Positions 45,177 through 52,655 of a stretch of 64,000 bases of DNA are shown here, piece by piece. The stretch is taken from assembly GCA_016286555.1 (NCBI GenBank), contig JAEETA010000008.1:39506-103505 (forward strand). The letters run 5' to 3'. Made by a program: the position numbers and the translations under genes. Origin of the DNA: Lachnospiraceae bacterium. Its GTDB lineage: Bacteria > Bacillota > Clostridia > Lachnospirales > Lachnospiraceae. Each line of letters starts with the position of its first letter. Position 1 is the first letter of the stretch. The notes under the pieces were generated by a model. That model was not told the origin of the DNA. It saw only the letters and a list, made by a program, of their open reading frames with translations, and searched no databases.

Positions 45177-46566
45177 TCTCGATGCGCAACCTGTCCGCGG
45201 TCAGACCCTCCAAAAAGGGAATGATCCGCTGATATCCTATGACCGTGCCTTCATAGACCGGCTGCAGCTCTCCACTGATCCCGGCCAGCACCCGGAAGCG
45301 CTCCACACGCTGGCTCATGCGGATGTTCTCCTTGAGGACCAGGTGGCCGATGCGCACCGGATCTCTCCACGCCACAGTCAGAGCAGCAGTGCTCTCCCCC
45401 GGCGTACCCTGATACCAGGTCTCGTAATCATCGGAAAGGATCAGAGACTGTATCTCCGGTCCCGGAGCTTCCATCTGCTCAGTCCCACTTCCCCGCAGGG
45501 GATGGGCCGTGACAGTGGCTTTTTCCAGGAGATTCACCGCAAAGGCTTTTCGCAGATACGCTCCCAGCTCCCGAAGACGCTGCACATCATTTTCATGAAA
45601 CAGTCCTTCCCGGGTCGGCGGAATGTTCAGCAGGAAGGTGGCATTTCCGCCCACTGAGTTATAGTAGACATTCAGCAGATCCTCGAGAGGACGGACCATA
45701 TCATTTTCACTCTCATGCCAAAACCATCCCGGGCGGATGGACGTATTGACCTCCGCAGGATACCACACCAGGTTCTCCTCATTTTGCAGGATTTCCCTGC
45801 TGCCCAGATCCGCGTCCCATGCGCTGATCTTCCGCTGGCGGAACTCCGTGCTGTCCTCCTTCTGGCTCTCCTCTGCGATCTTTTCCGTATCCCTGGTCCG
45901 CTCCGGCACCACACTCCACTCCGCTGCTCTCGTGTGTCCCGCTTCGTTCCCACACCATCTGATATCCGGCCCGCAGACATTGATGCAGGCACCGGGCTGC
46001 AGCTCCCGGATCGTGCGGTAATACCGGTCCCAGTCATAGTACTGCTTCTTCCCGTTCTCCCCTTCCCCGCAGGCACCGTCAAACCAGACACAGAAAATAT
46101 CTCCATACCCGGTCAGCAGCTCCGTGAGCTGGGCGACAAAATAATCGTCGTACTCCTTTCCTCTTCCATAGAGCTCCGAATGCCGGTCCCAGGGAGAGAG
46201 ATAGATGCCAAAACGGATCCCCTGCTCTCTGCAGGCATCCGACACCTTCCGGACTATATCCCGTCCGAAAGGACTGTACGCCACGGTGTGCTTCGTGTAT
46301 CTACTGGGCCACAGACAAAATCCGTCATGGTGCTTGCAGGTCAGGATCAGTCCCTTCATACCCGCATCCCGGATGGCAGATACCCATTGCCCGGCGTCCA
46401 GCTTCTCAGGGCGAAAGATTGCCGGATCCTCTGTGCCATCCCCCCATTCCCGGTCCGTGAAGGTGTTCACCGTAAAATGCACAAAAGCGTAAAACTCCAT
46501 CTGTTGAAATGCAATCTGCCGCTCACTGGGCACGACCGCAACCAGTCTCCTGTCCAAATCCCTCAT
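45118..46566 (-). CDS. Alpha-L-fucosidase-like glycoside hydrolase (GH29)
   Basis: About 482 residues, no signal peptide. The N-terminal TIM barrel has the family blocks FVHFTVNTFTDREWG, LTCKHHDGFCLWPS and GIYLSPWDRH. The nucleophile Asp lies in VWFDGACGEG (about residue 163). After the barrel (to about 330) comes a beta-sandwich of the discoidin-like type. Members of this branch cleave alpha-fucose from glycans. ATG 46566 (AGAGGGAGAAGTG upstream) replaces the GTG one codon earlier. It starts about a dozen bases after a metallo-beta-lactamase-fold gene and is convergent with the GH2 gene. Confidence 0.88.
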   Translation of the reverse strand: MRDLDRRLVAVVPSERQIAFQQMEFYAFVHFTVNTFTDREWGDGTEDPAIFRPEKLDAGQWVSAIRDAGMKGLILTCKHHDGFCLWPSRYTKHTVAYSPFGRDIVRKVSDACREQGIRFGIYLSPWDRHSELYGRGKEYDDYFVAQLTELLTGYGDIFCVWFDGACGEGENGKKQYYDWDRYYRTIRELQPGACINVCGPDIRWCGNEAGHTRAAEWSVVPERTRDTEKIAEESQKEDSTEFRQRKISAWDADLGSREILQNEENLVWYPAEVNTSIRPGWFWHESENDMVRPLEDLLNVYYNSVGGNATFLLNIPPTREGLFHENDVQRLRELGAYLRKAFAVNLLEKATVTAHPLRGSGTEQMEAPGPEIQSLILSDDYETWYQGTPGESTAALTVAWRDPVRIGHLVLKENIRMSQRVERFRVLAGISGELQPVYEGTVIGYQRIIPFLEGLTADRLRIEIMDARMEPTISFLGVYEMA

Positions 46567-46577
46567 CACTTCTCCCT

Positions 46578-47441
46578 CTACCCCTTCCTCTCTATCCGGT
46601 CCAAAATCCCCTGAACGCTGACGCCCGGATGCGTCAGGTACATCCTGGTCACATCCTCGATGAAGGATGCCTCAGCTCCGGTCTTCTTCCGGATCCGCTC
46701 CAGCGGCATCCCCTTGTCGATGTACTTCATGATCCTCGAAACCAGGCTGTAGAAATCTCCCGAGGATATAGAAGCGCCAGCGAGTGGCCCCCTCTCAGAA
46801 GCGTCCCCGGAACTTTCACCGGTCCGGATACCGGTGCGCCCATCCTCCTCTTCGCGCAATATCGCCGCCTTCGCATGCCCGTAATACACCACGCGCGGAT
46901 CCCGGGAAAGCAGCATCTCCCAGGAGCGCTCCACCTGCGTCCCACGGAACAGTTCCAGTTCATAGAGGGGATTCAGATCCCCGACAAAAAGCGTCCCATC
47001 ATCCAGGCACAAACTGACACTATCGTCACTATGGCCGGGCGTGTATAGGATCTCGCCGGAAATCCCGATCTCCTCCAGCACGCTTCTGCTCTCCTCCAGC
47101 CGTATCATCCGCGCCTGCCCCTCATCAACCTGGCGAAACGCAGTATTTCCTTCCTTCGCAAAAATCGGATCCGCAGCATGCACATATTCCCACTGTACCT
47201 CCGGCAGGAGGATCACCGGGCCTTGATCTGCGATCTCCTGGGCAATCCCCATGTGGTCCGGATGAAAGTGAGAGATCAAGATATAATTAATCCCCTGCAC
47301 AGGTATTCCCAAATCCCCCATGCACTTACAAAAAGAAGGGAAGGTACCTGCCCAGCCCGTATCAAACAGGAGGCGGCCACGATTCCCTTCAATCAGATAT
47401 GTGTTTGTGTTCGAAACTTTAAGTTCGTAAACCTTCATCAT
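46578..47441 (-). CDS. Metallo-beta-lactamase-fold hydrolase
   Basis: 287 residues. The metal site motif is SHFHPDHMG (about residues 57-65), with a further TPGHSDDSVS His and a VGDL Asp. A C-terminal helical domain (residues about 205-287) may define the substrate pocket. Members hydrolyse lactones, thioesters or phosphodiesters; the substrate is unknown. No strong ribosome site precedes the paired ATGs at 47441/47438. It lies 18 bases after an orphan antitoxin gene and before the fucosidase gene. Confidence 0.88.
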   Translation of the reverse strand: MMKVYELKVSNTNTYLIEGNRGRLLFDTGWAGTFPSFCKCMGDLGIPVQGINYILISHFHPDHMGIAQEIADQGPVILLPEVQWEYVHAADPIFAKEGNTAFRQVDEGQARMIRLEESRSVLEEIGISGEILYTPGHSDDSVSLCLDDGTLFVGDLNPLYELELFRGTQVERSWEMLLSRDPRVVYYGHAKAAILREEEDGRTGIRTGESSGDASERGPLAGASISSGDFYSLVSRIMKYIDKGMPLERIRKKTGAEASFIEDVTRMYLTHPGVSVQGILDRIERKG

Positions 47442-47459
47442 ATTAAAGTTTGTGCGACA

Positions 47460-47795
47460 CTATTTGGTTAACTGATTTTTCACAAAAGGAAAACGAATAA
47501 CGATTTCCTTATCCAGCTCTATCATTCGCAGCAGCCGGCTGGCAGCTCCGGATGGATGGTTGGTTCCCGCCTCCCATGCTTCAACCGTTTTGTCAGAAAC
47601 CCCCATAAACCCGGCAAATGTTTTTTGGGAAAACCCAGTGGATTTTCTAATTCTTTTCACCTCATCCGCATCGTATATTTTCACAGGTTCCACAGTCACG
47701 GTACGTCTTGGTAATTTGGGTGCTTTACTTTCTGCATCATCCAGCGCTTCATTTAAGCCTGTCATGATACTTTCGTATACGCTGTTTTTTCCCAT
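47460..47795 (-). CDS. higA: HigA/NadS-type antitoxin, XRE family
   Basis: About 111 residues. The C-terminal helix-turn-helix (residues about 50-90) reads IRKSTGFSQKTFAGFMGVS then KTVEAWEAG, as in HigA2-type antitoxins. The N-terminal helix would wrap the toxin. ATG 47795 has GGAGGTGAATGATT upstream. The toxin gene in front (47798-47911) is reduced to its C-terminal end, so this antitoxin is probably an orphan regulator. Its binding site may be the palindrome at 47917. Confidence 0.85.
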   Translation of the reverse strand: MGKNSVYESIMTGLNEALDDAESKAPKLPRRTVTVEPVKIYDADEVKRIRKSTGFSQKTFAGFMGVSDKTVEAWEAGTNHPSGAASRLLRMIELDKEIVIRFPFVKNQLTK

Positions 47796-47797
47796 AA

Positions 47798-47911
47798 TCA
47801 TTCACCTCCGAGGGATCTCTTAAGCGCGTCAATCGCTTTCTTTACATTGTTTCGCTCCTCCTTGGAAAGATTGTCTTTCTCTTTCTTCCCATAAACAGTA
47901 TTCAAATATAC
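47798..47911 (-). pseudogene. higB: Truncated HigB-type toxin (C-terminal remnant)
   Basis: The minus strand frame reads VYLNTVYGKKEKDN then LSKEERNNVKKAIDALKR and ends with a TGA that overlaps the antitoxin start, the usual higB-higA junction. This is the conserved C-terminal third of HigB2/RelE-like toxins. An in-frame TAA lies just before it, and a HAD gene occupies the place of the N-terminal two thirds. No start codon serves it, so no active toxin is expected. Confidence 0.75.
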
Positions 47912-47916
47912 TTATA

Positions 47917-47937
47917 ACACCCTATCAAATAGGGTGT
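47917..47937. promoter_or_regulatory. 9-bp palindrome beside the higBA remnant
   Basis: ACACCCTAT-CAA-ATAGGGTGT is perfect and touches the stop of the HAD gene. It may be a HigA operator left from the intact module; without a T-tract it is a poor terminator. Confidence 0.5.
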
Positions 47938-48602
47938 CAATTCATTTCATTTTCTTTCAAAAACGCTACCACTTCCTCCAGGCTCCCCAGAACCGCATCC
48001 GCCAGTTCTCGCATCTCATCATCCGCAGGGCGAAGGTCGGGGACCATCAGGGGACGCAGACCTCCACGGGCGGCAGCGCGGATCCCGTTGAAGGAATCCT
48101 CGATGGCATATGCCCTGTCAGGAGATACTCCAATCCCCTCACAGGCCCGAAGAAAAATATCAGGTTCCGGCTTGCTCTTCTCCACCATGTCCCCGGTGAT
48201 GACCTCATCAAAATAATCCAGAATCTGCGCATCCCGCAGCTCGCTTATCACCGTCTCTTTCCTCGTGGAGGATGCCAGAGCGATCCGTTTGCCGTTGCTC
48301 TTTAAGAAATCAAGGATCTCGAAAACACCGCTCTTCATGGGGAGACGGCCGCCATCATATTTCTCGTGGTACATTTTCGAGGCTTCCTTCGCATATGCAT
48401 CGTATGGAAAATCCTCTCCGTAAGCATCCAGCATGATCTGCCTCGTGCGCGCTGCGTTGGTGCCGGTGCAGGCCAGGTAAGGCTCCTCGATGCCCTCGAT
48501 CCCGTATCGCTCCGCCAGTTCAATCCAGCACTGCAGCGTTGCACGCTCCGAGTCAAAGATCACCCCATCCATATCAAAAACGACTGCGTCAAAATCCTTC
48601 AT
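47937..48602 (-). CDS. HAD-family phosphatase/phosphomutase (beta-phosphoglucomutase-like)
   Basis: 221 residues. Motif I is VFDMDGVIFDSE, motif II ALASSTRKET, motif III Lys lies in KSKPEPDIF, and motif IV is AIEDSFNGIRAA. The FDMDGVIFDSE start and SKPEPDIFLRA block are typical of the beta-phosphoglucomutase/phosphatase branch. The helical cap lies at residues 16-85. The substrate, probably a sugar phosphate, is not certain. Its end meets a palindrome and the truncated higB. Confidence 0.88.
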   Translation of the reverse strand: MKDFDAVVFDMDGVIFDSERATLQCWIELAERYGIEGIEEPYLACTGTNAARTRQIMLDAYGEDFPYDAYAKEASKMYHEKYDGGRLPMKSGVFEILDFLKSNGKRIALASSTRKETVISELRDAQILDYFDEVITGDMVEKSKPEPDIFLRACEGIGVSPDRAYAIEDSFNGIRAAARGGLRPLMVPDLRPADDEMRELADAVLGSLEEVVAFLKENEMN

Positions 48603-48678
48603 AATACTCCCTGCTTATCCAGCAACCTCTACAGAAACCATCTTAACAAAGGCTCCCTCCAAATATTCTTATCAATAG

Positions 48679-49350
48679 TTACTTGTTCCGCGTATATCTA
48701 CACTCGGGATATCCGGAGCATCCCCAGAACTCGCCGAACTTCCCGTTGCGGAGCTTCAGCGCACCTCCGCAGCGGGGACACACCTTCACGTCCTCGGAAG
48801 GATGCTGCATCTCTTCCCCGAGGTGCTCGAACACCTGCTGATTCATACGGCAGTCAAACAGTGCGCGGTGCGCCCCATCGGTAGCAATGCCGTAATAGGC
48901 GGCCAGGTCCGTCAGGGTATGATGCTTCATCTGCGGGAGGTATGTCCGTGCCAAAGAAAGCGTGTCGATGTAATCATTCCCGACAATACTGTCATAATAC
49001 TTCCGAGTATCTCTCCAGATGAACTTCATGTCAAAGGAATGGATGTTGTGTCCCACGAGGATCATATCCCCGACAAACTCCAGAAAGTCTTTCAGCGCCA
49101 CATCAAACGTAGGCGCATCCGCCACCATGTCGTCCGTGATCCCGTTCACCATGGAAGCCTGGAAAGGGATGGGCCTCTGCGGATTCACCAGAGTGGAGAA
49201 CTCCTCCACCACCTGTCCGTCCAACACCTTGATGGCGGAGATCTCCACCACCTCGTCATGATTGCAGGAGATTCCCGTAGTCTCCAGATCGAAGATCACG
49301 TAATCCTTCACATATTCGTTCAATTTCTTACCGGGCTTATTCGTTAACAT
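48679..49350 (-). CDS. DEDDh exonuclease (DnaQ-like) with C-terminal zinc ribbon
   Basis: 223 residues. The 3'-5' exonuclease domain has ExoI FDLETTG, ExoII HNIHSFDM and ExoIII HRALFD, the DEDDh pattern of DNA polymerase III epsilon-type nucleases. Residues about 188-220 are a topoisomerase-type zinc ribbon (CPRCGGALK ... CSGYPECRY) that would bind nucleic acid. The start overlaps the macro-domain gene by seven bases, so the two are made together. A DNA or RNA trimming role linked to ADP-ribose processing is inference. Confidence 0.9.
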   Translation of the reverse strand: MLTNKPGKKLNEYVKDYVIFDLETTGISCNHDEVVEISAIKVLDGQVVEEFSTLVNPQRPIPFQASMVNGITDDMVADAPTFDVALKDFLEFVGDMILVGHNIHSFDMKFIWRDTRKYYDSIVGNDYIDTLSLARTYLPQMKHHTLTDLAAYYGIATDGAHRALFDCRMNQQVFEHLGEEMQHPSEDVKVCPRCGGALKLRNGKFGEFWGCSGYPECRYTRNK

Positions 49351-49877
49351 ACAGTCCCCCGTTCCGATTCCTCAAGGGTCTTCTCTCCCACCGCCATGAT
49401 TCCTGCATCCAGTACTGCGAAAGTGATCTGCATCTCATACTCCGAATACTTGTTCAAAAAAGCACGGCACGCGCGGATGGCCACTCTCCAGGCATCCTCT
49501 AAAGGATACCCGAAGATCCCCGCGGAGATCAAAGGAAATCCCACAGAATGCAGCCCATTCTCCATGGCCAGGCGCAGTGACTCCGAATAAGCACTGTATA
49601 AAAGCTCCGGCTCCCCGTGACGTCCATCCATCCAACGGGGTCCCACCGCATGGATCACGAATCGTGCAGGCAGCCGAAATCCCGGGGTGATCACAGCGCT
49701 TCCGGTAGGGCATCCCCCGATGGCGTCGCAAGCTCTCGTCATTTCCGCAGAGCCGGCCTCCCGGAAAATCGCTCCGCACACACCGCCGCCTTCCCACAGC
49801 TCTTCATTGGCCGCATTCACAATAGCGTCCGTATCCAGTTTTGTAATCCCGATTAGTTTAATTTCAATTCCACTCAT
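49344..49877 (-). CDS. Macro-domain protein (ADP-ribose or O-acetyl-ADP-ribose hydrolase-like)
   Basis: About 177 residues, a single macro domain. Typical blocks are AIVNAANEELWEGGGVCGAIF (split in the ligand loop), CPTGSAVITPGF, FVIHAVGPRW and SAGIFGYPLEDA. Proteins of this branch remove ADP-ribose or deacetylate O-acetyl-ADP-ribose. ATG 49877 has GGGGAGGACGTAT upstream; the frame opens earlier inside the palindromic region. It heads a two-gene unit with the exonuclease. A palindrome at 49894 touches its leader. Confidence 0.9.
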   Translation of the reverse strand: MSGIEIKLIGITKLDTDAIVNAANEELWEGGGVCGAIFREAGSAEMTRACDAIGGCPTGSAVITPGFRLPARFVIHAVGPRWMDGRHGEPELLYSAYSESLRLAMENGLHSVGFPLISAGIFGYPLEDAWRVAIRACRAFLNKYSEYEMQITFAVLDAGIMAVGEKTLEESERGTVC

Positions 49878-49893
49878 ATACGTCCTCCCCAAC

Positions 49894-49918
49894 TTGAAGT
49901 CGCAAATTGCGACTTCAA
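49894..49918. promoter_or_regulatory. 12-bp palindrome before the macro-domain gene
   Basis: TTGAAGTCGCAA-A-TTGCGACTTCAA is perfect and lies 17 bases upstream of the macro-domain ATG. Its core AAGTCGCA resembles AAGTCACA in the neighbouring hairpin. It may be an operator or an RNA hairpin close to the ribosome site. Confidence 0.55.
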
Positions 49919-49957
49919 AAAAATCTCTGTTTAAAGTCACAGATTGTGACTTTAAAC
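49917..49957 (-). terminator. Terminator of the ToxN-like gene
   Basis: On the minus strand a 13-bp perfect stem (GTTTAAAGTCACA / TGTGACTTTAAAC, loop ATC; 49929-49957) is followed after AGAGA by seven T. It starts 16 bases after the toxin stop. Confidence 0.65.
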
Positions 49958-49973
49958 AATCAATACCCGAACT

Positions 49974-50519
49974 CTACACATCTTCAGGTCGCTCTATCTT
50001 ATTCAGTGTCTCAATATACTTCATACATGCCTGCTCTAGCAGCAAAAAATTGCAGCAATTGCCAGTCAATTTTGCATCCCTTCCAGAGATAACAGCATCA
50101 TATACTTCTTTTGCTTTCCGTTGAATAGTTCGTATCCCTATTTTCTTTTTTATGTACAGGTACTCCTTTTCAACTTTAACTCTTTCTTCGTTGGAAAAAT
50201 ATCCCGTATCTTTAAAATTCACAGGGGTCAAGCAATTCAGCGGCACAGGGAACATGTAGTTGAACCGCAAAGATCCAACTGTTTTGAGAGTATGGTGATC
50301 CTCGATTTTGATCAGAATATTATCCTGCTTCGATTTGGAATAGGATGTGACCGGAACAAAATAGCAAATATTGTTCCGCGTTTCCATAACCACACCAAAC
50401 ACAAACTTCTCCCTGTTAGCATATTCGATATTTGTAACGTGATGATCCAAATTTTGAATATAACGATGATACACTTTATCAACAAAATAAAATGCCGGAA
50501 ATCTGGTTCTTTGGGACAT
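49974..50519 (-). CDS. toxN: Type III toxin-antitoxin system endoribonuclease toxin (ToxN/AbiQ family)
   Basis: About 181 residues. The pattern follows ToxN/AbiQ: an early YHRYIQNLD segment, FVFGVVMETRNN, the strand CYFVPVTSYSKSK (S59 aligns with the ToxN active-site Ser region), VGSLRFNYMFPVP, and the closing AKEVYDAVISGRDA then NCCNFLLLEQACMKY. These toxins cut mRNA and are held in a complex by a repeated RNA. ATG 50519 has AAAGGA six bases upstream. Upstream lie a terminator, a repeat-bearing RNA and a consensus promoter, which is the full type III layout. Phage defence is the known role of relatives. Confidence 0.88.
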   Translation of the reverse strand: MSQRTRFPAFYFVDKVYHRYIQNLDHHVTNIEYANREKFVFGVVMETRNNICYFVPVTSYSKSKQDNILIKIEDHHTLKTVGSLRFNYMFPVPLNCLTPVNFKDTGYFSNEERVKVEKEYLYIKKKIGIRTIQRKAKEVYDAVISGRDAKLTGNCCNFLLLEQACMKYIETLNKIERPEDV

Positions 50520-50531
50520 AAAAATCCTTTC

Positions 50532-50566
50532 AAAAAAATAAGGGATAAGCAAAAACGCTTATCCCT
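50532..50566 (-). terminator. Terminator between RNA antitoxin and toxin
   Basis: On the minus strand GGGATAAGC pairs with GCTTATCCC around GTTTTT and is followed by TTATTTTTTT. In type III systems this terminator limits read-through into the toxin. Confidence 0.85.
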
Positions 50567-50661
50567 TTCAATCCTTTGTGTTCGCACTTAGGGTGGCGAA
50601 CAAACCCCCATACTCGCTCACACTTAACGGTAGTGACACTCCGGCAAGATTCTTCTTACAT
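50541..50661 (-). ncRNA. toxI: ToxI/AntiQ-like RNA antitoxin
   Basis: The stretch between promoter and terminator has no ORF. TAAGTG starts at 50626 and again at 50590, giving a 36-base period, the unit length of known ToxI RNAs. The second unit is partial and diverges after about 14 bases; a weaker TAAG start lies near 50657. So there are about 1.5 to 2.5 degenerate units. The RNA would be cut by the toxin into repeat-length pieces that inhibit it. Confidence 0.65.
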
Positions 50662-50666
50662 GGATA

Positions 50667-50695
50667 AGCATATTCAATAGTTTCCGATTTGTCAA
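50667..50695 (-). promoter_or_regulatory. Promoter of the type III toxin-antitoxin module
   Basis: TTGACA (50695-50690), 17 bases, then TATGCT (50672-50667). A strong promoter is expected because antitoxin RNA must exceed toxin. Confidence 0.75.
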
Positions 50696-50718
50696 CAGTA
50701 CAAGACTTTGCGCCGGCT

Positions 50719-50910
50719 TCACTTCTTCTTCGCCAGTTTCTCCACTCCGATCTTATACTCTATCAGTCTGAGCACATAATCCGGCATCTTACGATTTCCA
50801 AGCTCCCAATCCTGCAAAGTGCGATACGGGATCTCAAAATACTCGCAGAATTCCTTTCTCGTCATGCCGGTGCTCATCCTTAACTCGATGATATAATCCT
50901 TCGTCTCCAT
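50719..50910 (-). CDS. Small XRE-family helix-turn-helix protein
   Basis: 63 residues, a single Cro/CI-type helix-turn-helix: LRMSTGMTRKEFCEYFEIPYR then TLQDWELGNRKMPDYVL. The protein is only the DNA-binding domain, with a Lys-rich tail. It lies just upstream of the type III module promoter on the same strand. Palindromes in its own leader (50956-50970) suggest autoregulation. It has no visible partner toxin. Confidence 0.82.
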   Translation of the reverse strand: METKDYIIELRMSTGMTRKEFCEYFEIPYRTLQDWELGNRKMPDYVLRLIEYKIGVEKLAKKK

Positions 50911-50955
50911 AATCCCTCCAGCGTCGCATTGCGTATAACTTTTTTATACGATATC

Positions 50956-50970
50956 ATACGCGTCGCGTAT
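50956..50970. promoter_or_regulatory. Palindrome upstream of the XRE gene
   Basis: ATACGCG-T-CGCGTAT is perfect; a second repeat CGTATAA / TTATACG overlaps 50931-50950. Both lie within 60 bases of the XRE start and may be its operators. Confidence 0.55.
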
Positions 50971-51067
50971 TATCAATCATGAATTTAATCTGAACCCCAA
51001 AGAAATGGTTGCAGGATAAATGCAAGACAGCCGGCCCATCAGGGCCGGCTGCTTCACATCACACACT

Positions 51068-51355
51068 TCAAAAATCAAAATCCTCCGGATCATACCCAGC
51101 ATCCTCCAACGCATCCCGGAGCTCGTCCTCATCCATATCCTCCAGATCCAGATCCCGCAGTTCCTCCAGATCCTGCAACTCATCCAGATCCAGATCGTCC
51201 AGCTCCGAGGCATCGACTCCCAGCTCCTCCGCCTTTATCTCCCGCTCCAGGTACTCGAACTCCAGCGCCTCCTCCGCGAAATCGATCCGCCCGTCCCTGT
51301 TCAGATCAAACATCTCATCCAGCGAACTCTCTACATCTCTGTCGAATAATCCCAT
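51068..51355 (-). CDS. Small acidic EF-hand protein
   Basis: 95 residues, very acidic, without signal peptide or span. Residues about 17-28 form a canonical EF-hand calcium loop, DLNRDGRIDFAE, with Asp/Asn/Asp/Asp/Glu at the ligand positions. The rest is Leu/Asp/Glu-rich helix with repeated LDDLDLDEL-type units, probably a coiled or amphipathic helix. No partner is known. It lies 18 bases after the membrane-anchored hydrolase gene and may share its transcript. Confidence 0.75.
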   Translation of the reverse strand: MGLFDRDVESSLDEMFDLNRDGRIDFAEEALEFEYLEREIKAEELGVDASELDDLDLDELQDLEELRDLDLEDMDEDELRDALEDAGYDPEDFDF

Positions 51356-51373
51356 GATCGTACCTCCGTCCTG

Positions 51374-52456
51374 TCAAAAGTCCCGGCCTTCGCTCACAAA
51401 GCACCCTGTACCACGCCCCCTTCCGAACCGCTCCCGCATCCATGCGGCAAATGCATCCGCCTCCTCCAACTGCGGATAATGCGCAGAATCCTCAAAGAGC
51501 ACAAACTCCCGCTCCCCGTCTCCTCCGATCTCCTTCAGATACTCCGCCGCCGCTTCCGGGGATGTCATCCCGTCATACCGCCCCATCACGAAATACACCG
51601 GGATCTCCATCACAGACACGATCTCCGTCACCGGATGCTGTAGTGCCTCCATGATGAGGCCGTCCTGGTACCTCCCCGACGCCACATAGAAACGCACCGC
51701 ATCCGTCAGATTGTACTCACTGCCAAAGAGGAACCCCTCCAGATAGTCCCGGTCCTCGTCGATCCCCCGCGCAGCAAACCCATACTTCCTCACGAAGCTC
51801 CGGGGCACGATTCCCTCCCCATTCGCAATGGGATCCCGCAACGCCTCCAGCGAAGCAGCTGCCCCTTCATCGCCCTCGTCTTCCGCCCGGGCGATGCACT
51901 TCTCCAGCGTATCCAGTTCACTTTCCACCGTATCCGACATCTGCCCGATGCCGATATACGCCGCGTACAGATCCGGTCTCAGAGCCGCCGCCAGGGTTGC
52001 GATATAGGTCCCGTAGGAATGCCCCAGCAGGATCACCCGGTCCTTCCCCAAGAGCTCTTCCACCCGCTCCGTGATGGCGATCAGATCCTCCACATGCGTC
52101 GCAGCAGTCACATCCGAATAGTCCTCACCGAACCGATAGGATTTCCCGCTACCCCGCTGGTCATAATGAACGATGGTAAAATCCTCCTCCAGCTCCCCCT
52201 GATACTTCCTCACATAGGGGATCTCCGAACAGCAGGGTCCGCCGTGCACAAAGATCAGCACAGGATTCTCCCGGTCGCAGCCACGGATCATCCACCGGAT
52301 CTCCGCGCCGTTTACCTCCACCGTTTCGTACTCACTGATGCTCCTCTCACCACGGATCCGCGGTGTCCACGTGGGCATCACGGCCCTGATCAGCAGGAGC
52401 AAAAATACGGCCGCCACAGCTATGATAAACGCTCTCTTGCGATTTCTCTTCTTCAA
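51374..52456 (-). CDS. Membrane-anchored alpha/beta hydrolase (proline iminopeptidase-like)
   Basis: 360 residues. A basic N-terminus and one span (about 8-26) anchor it outside the cell. The alpha/beta domain has the oxyanion block VHGGPCCSE, YDQRGSGKS, the nucleophile GHSYGTY, an acid residue in VMGRYDGMTS and the His in FEDSAHYP. The HGGPG-like block and lid region are typical of proline iminopeptidase-type S33 enzymes. The substrate may be a peptide or ester. The upstream 340 bases hold only remnants and promoter-like sites. Confidence 0.85.
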   Translation of the reverse strand: MKKRNRKRAFIIAVAAVFLLLLIRAVMPTWTPRIRGERSISEYETVEVNGAEIRWMIRGCDRENPVLIFVHGGPCCSEIPYVRKYQGELEEDFTIVHYDQRGSGKSYRFGEDYSDVTAATHVEDLIAITERVEELLGKDRVILLGHSYGTYIATLAAALRPDLYAAYIGIGQMSDTVESELDTLEKCIARAEDEGDEGAAASLEALRDPIANGEGIVPRSFVRKYGFAARGIDEDRDYLEGFLFGSEYNLTDAVRFYVASGRYQDGLIMEALQHPVTEIVSVMEIPVYFVMGRYDGMTSPEAAAEYLKEIGGDGEREFVLFEDSAHYPQLEEADAFAAWMRERFGRGRGTGCFVSEGRDF

Positions 52457-52482
52457 TCCACCGACACCCCTGTAATATTCCC

Positions 52483-52575
52483 TTACTTCTTCCCGTTTGC
52501 GATCACCACGTTGATCGGCTCGATCTCGATCCGCTCCCAGACCTTTTCGACGACATAGGGCGCCTCAAATAGGTT
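52483..52575 (-). pseudogene. C-terminal gene remnant
   Basis: The minus strand reads NLFEAPYVVEKVWERIEIEP and ends INVVIANGKK stop. It has no start codon or ribosome site and lies in the 337-base gap 52457-52793. It looks like the end of a deleted gene; the family is not recognised. Confidence 0.35.
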
Positions 52576-52601
52576 GGATTTTTGCAGTAAATACAGTGAT
52601 A

Positions 52602-52640
52602 TTATACCACTTTCGCTATTGTGCAGGGAATGTGGTATAA
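52602..52640. promoter_or_regulatory. Inverted pair of extended -10 elements
   Basis: TTATACCAC (52602-52610) and GTGGTATAA (52632-52640) form a perfect 9-bp inverted repeat 21 bases apart. Each arm reads as an extended -10 facing outward, one towards the hydrolase gene and one towards the aldo/keto reductase gene. It could also be an operator. Confidence 0.45.
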
Positions 52641-52655
52641 AGAAGGTGTAGATAA

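Noticed and set aside
50573..50640. CRISPR-like repeat
   Set aside because: Only two degenerate units without spacers of even length; promoter, terminator and toxin context fit an RNA antitoxin instead.
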